59,353 nucleotides of DNA from Paenibacillus oryzisoli (GTDB lineage: Bacteria > Bacillota > Bacilli > Paenibacillales > NBRC-103111), in the NCBI RefSeq assembly GCF_001653565.1, contig NZ_LYPB01000041.1:1-59353 (forward strand), read 5' to 3'. Under the pieces are notes generated by a model. That model worked only from the letters and a program-made list of their open reading frames with translations. It made no database searches and was not told the origin of the DNA. Below, in pieces: positions 58,754 to 59,353 of the stretch. Positions within the stretch are counted from its first letter, which is position 1; each line of letters starts with the position of its first letter. The translations under genes and the position numbers were made by a program.

Positions 58754-58984
58754 ATGCTCGGATTTTTGTTCAATGAGAGAGAATGCAGAGAATTAGATTA
58801 TGTACTGCGTAAAGAATTAGACGAAATGCTATTCGATCTCAATGATAAGAGAATTGATCAAGAGATAAAGGGAGCTATAGAATCCAGATACAAGGTCATC
58901 TTCAGGATGTATGCTCGCTTAGCGACACCAAAGGAAATATCAAAGTACGCCAGAAACCGTAATTACCAAGCTCAGAAAAAATAG
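58754..58984 (+). CDS. Small conserved protein of unknown function
   Basis: 76 residues from ATG 58754; TTG 58742 is an in-frame alternative, and GAGAGGGG (58733-58740) fits neither perfectly. MLGFLFNERECRELDYVLRK, then ELDEMLFDLNDKR: all-helical, acidic then basic, no membrane segment, ending in a basic tail (RNRNYQAQKK). I do not recognise a domain. Codon use is ordinary and the frame is fully open between spoIIM-like and the rRNA promoters. Earlier gap 58603-58753 shows small inverted repeats only (TAAC/GTTA, CTCT/AGAG). Confidence 0.65.
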   Translation: MLGFLFNERECRELDYVLRKELDEMLFDLNDKRIDQEIKGAIESRYKVIFRMYARLATPKEISKYARNRNYQAQKK

Positions 58985-58985
58985 G

Positions 58986-59006
58986 GGGTAAGTGCTTGAC
59001 TTACCC
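58986..59006 (+). other. Hairpin after the small ORF, overlapping a rrn -35
   Basis: GGGTAAGT (58986-58993) and ACTTACCC (58999-59006) form a perfect 8-bp stem, loop GCTTG. It lacks a T-run; it may act as a weak terminator or is incidental. The TTGACT of the first rrn promoter lies within it. Confidence 0.5.
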
Positions 59007-59025
59007 TCTCCACCTGTGTTATTTT
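58996..59025 (+). promoter_or_regulatory. rRNA operon promoter P1
   Basis: TTGACT (58996-59001), 18-bp spacer, TATTTT (59020-59025) with TGT before it. Tandem rrn promoters about 90-110 bp apart are normal in Bacilli, and P2 follows 106 bp downstream. Confidence 0.5.
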
Positions 59026-59101
59026 ATAACTCGTCACTTCGAAACAAAAGCGAGTGAGTCTTATTATAGAAGAGGTTACAAAAATATCTTCAAAAAAAGA
59101 C

Positions 59102-59131
59102 TTGCAATGTCTGGTGTAACTGTGATATATT
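59102..59131 (+). promoter_or_regulatory. rRNA operon promoter P2
   Basis: TTGCAA (59102-59107), 18-bp spacer, TATATT (59126-59131), with an A-rich UP-like tract (59076-59099) upstream. Confidence 0.65.
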
Positions 59132-59176
59132 TAAAAAGTCGCCGCTAAACGGATGACGAAGTAACATGAAAGAAAT

Positions 59177-59304
59177 TGATCTTTGAAAACTGAACAACGA
59201 GTGAGTAAGTACAGTCGAGTAATCGACTATAAAAGAGATTGCAAAATCTCGCTAGCTTCAAATGAGCAATTAAGCTTTTTCAAATAGGACGAGCAATCGT
59301 CCAC
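59177..59304 (+). promoter_or_regulatory. rRNA leader with boxA and three tetraloop hairpins
   Basis: TTGATCTTTGAAAACTGAAC (59177-59196) is the boxA-type antitermination site bound by NusB/S10. After it come three perfect 6-bp hairpins with GNRA-type loops: AGTCGA-GTAA-TCGACT (59213-59228), GAGATT-GCAA-AATCTC (59235-59250), GGACGA-GCAA-TCGTCC (59287-59302). The last ends just before the 16S gene, where processing occurs. Confidence 0.75.
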
Positions 59305-59353
59305 TATTATGGAGAGTTTGATCCTGGCTCAGGACGAACGCTGGCGGCGTGCC
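59304..59353 (+). rRNA. rrs: 16S ribosomal RNA, 5' end (partial)
   Basis: The first ~50 nt of 16S rRNA: GGAGAGTTTGATCCTGGCTC (59311-59330) is the universal 27F site, followed by AGGACGAACGCTGGCGGCGT. The gene runs off the window. The exact mature 5' end (about 59304) is estimated by comparison with B. subtilis. Confidence 0.97.

Overview
The window is one contiguous piece of low-GC Gram-positive (Firmicutes, Bacilli) core chromosome from an endospore former. Gene order and the translated proteins match the Bacillus subtilis block from ctsR to the rRNA operon that follows pdaB. Sequence flavour, the pssA insertion, the Cys T-box upstream of cysE and the sporulation genes make a Paenibacillus-like organism (Paenibacillaceae) the best guess; this is an inference from recognition, not from a search.

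Layout. 1-572: end of a preceding unit (terminator 7-45), a gene-poor stretch, then a sigma-A promoter with a textbook CtsR operator. 573-5216: the class III heat-shock operon ctsR-mcsA-mcsB-clpC, closed by a strong terminator. 5407-8806: radA, disA (c-di-AMP synthase), pssA. 8817-9212 (minus): a small conserved protein with its own promoter. 9368-13219: yacL, ispD-ispF (MEP isoprenoid pathway), gltX. 13214-17352: promoter, Cys-specific T-box, then cysE-cysS-mrnC-rlmB-rae1, largely translationally coupled. 17387-18156: sigH with its own promoter and terminator. 18226-21916: rpmGB-secE-nusG-rplK-rplA-rplJ-rplL with an L1-type leader and an L10 leader/attenuator. 22057-30290: rsmC-like methyltransferase, rpoB, rpoC. 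30339-35165: str operon (L7Ae-like, rpsL, rpsG, fusA, tuf). 35355-50722: S10-spc-alpha super-operon including secY, adk, map, a KOW protein, infA, rpoA and rplQ, with a structured leader ahead of rpsJ. 50791-52655: truA and the L13 leader-rplM-rpsI. 52732-58984: cysH, then sporulation/germination genes (cwlD, salA, gerD, kbaA, pdaB, a SpoIIM-family gene, a small conserved ORF). 58985-59353: tandem rRNA promoters, leader with boxA, and the first ~50 nt of 16S rRNA.

How it works together. Most of the window builds and feeds the translation and transcription machinery: ribosomal proteins, RNA polymerase, elongation factors, Sec translocon, tRNA charging and rRNA/tRNA modification. Proteostasis (CtsR/McsAB/ClpC), second-messenger signalling (DisA) and sporulation entry/exit (SigH, KbaA, CwlD, GerD, PdaB) are interleaved. 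All core proteins look intact; rpoB and rpsL carry the drug-sensitive residues at the classic resistance sites.

No mobile element, prophage, CRISPR array or toxin/antitoxin pair was seen. The novelty is in non-coding DNA: a 32-bp repeat found in three ribosomal-protein gaps in both orientations; a terminator that also buries the cwlD ribosome-binding site, with a possible sporulation promoter inside it; and several structured leaders (rpoB, rpsL, rpsJ, rplK, adk) that I cannot assign to a known class. All folds were worked out by eye, without energy calculation.
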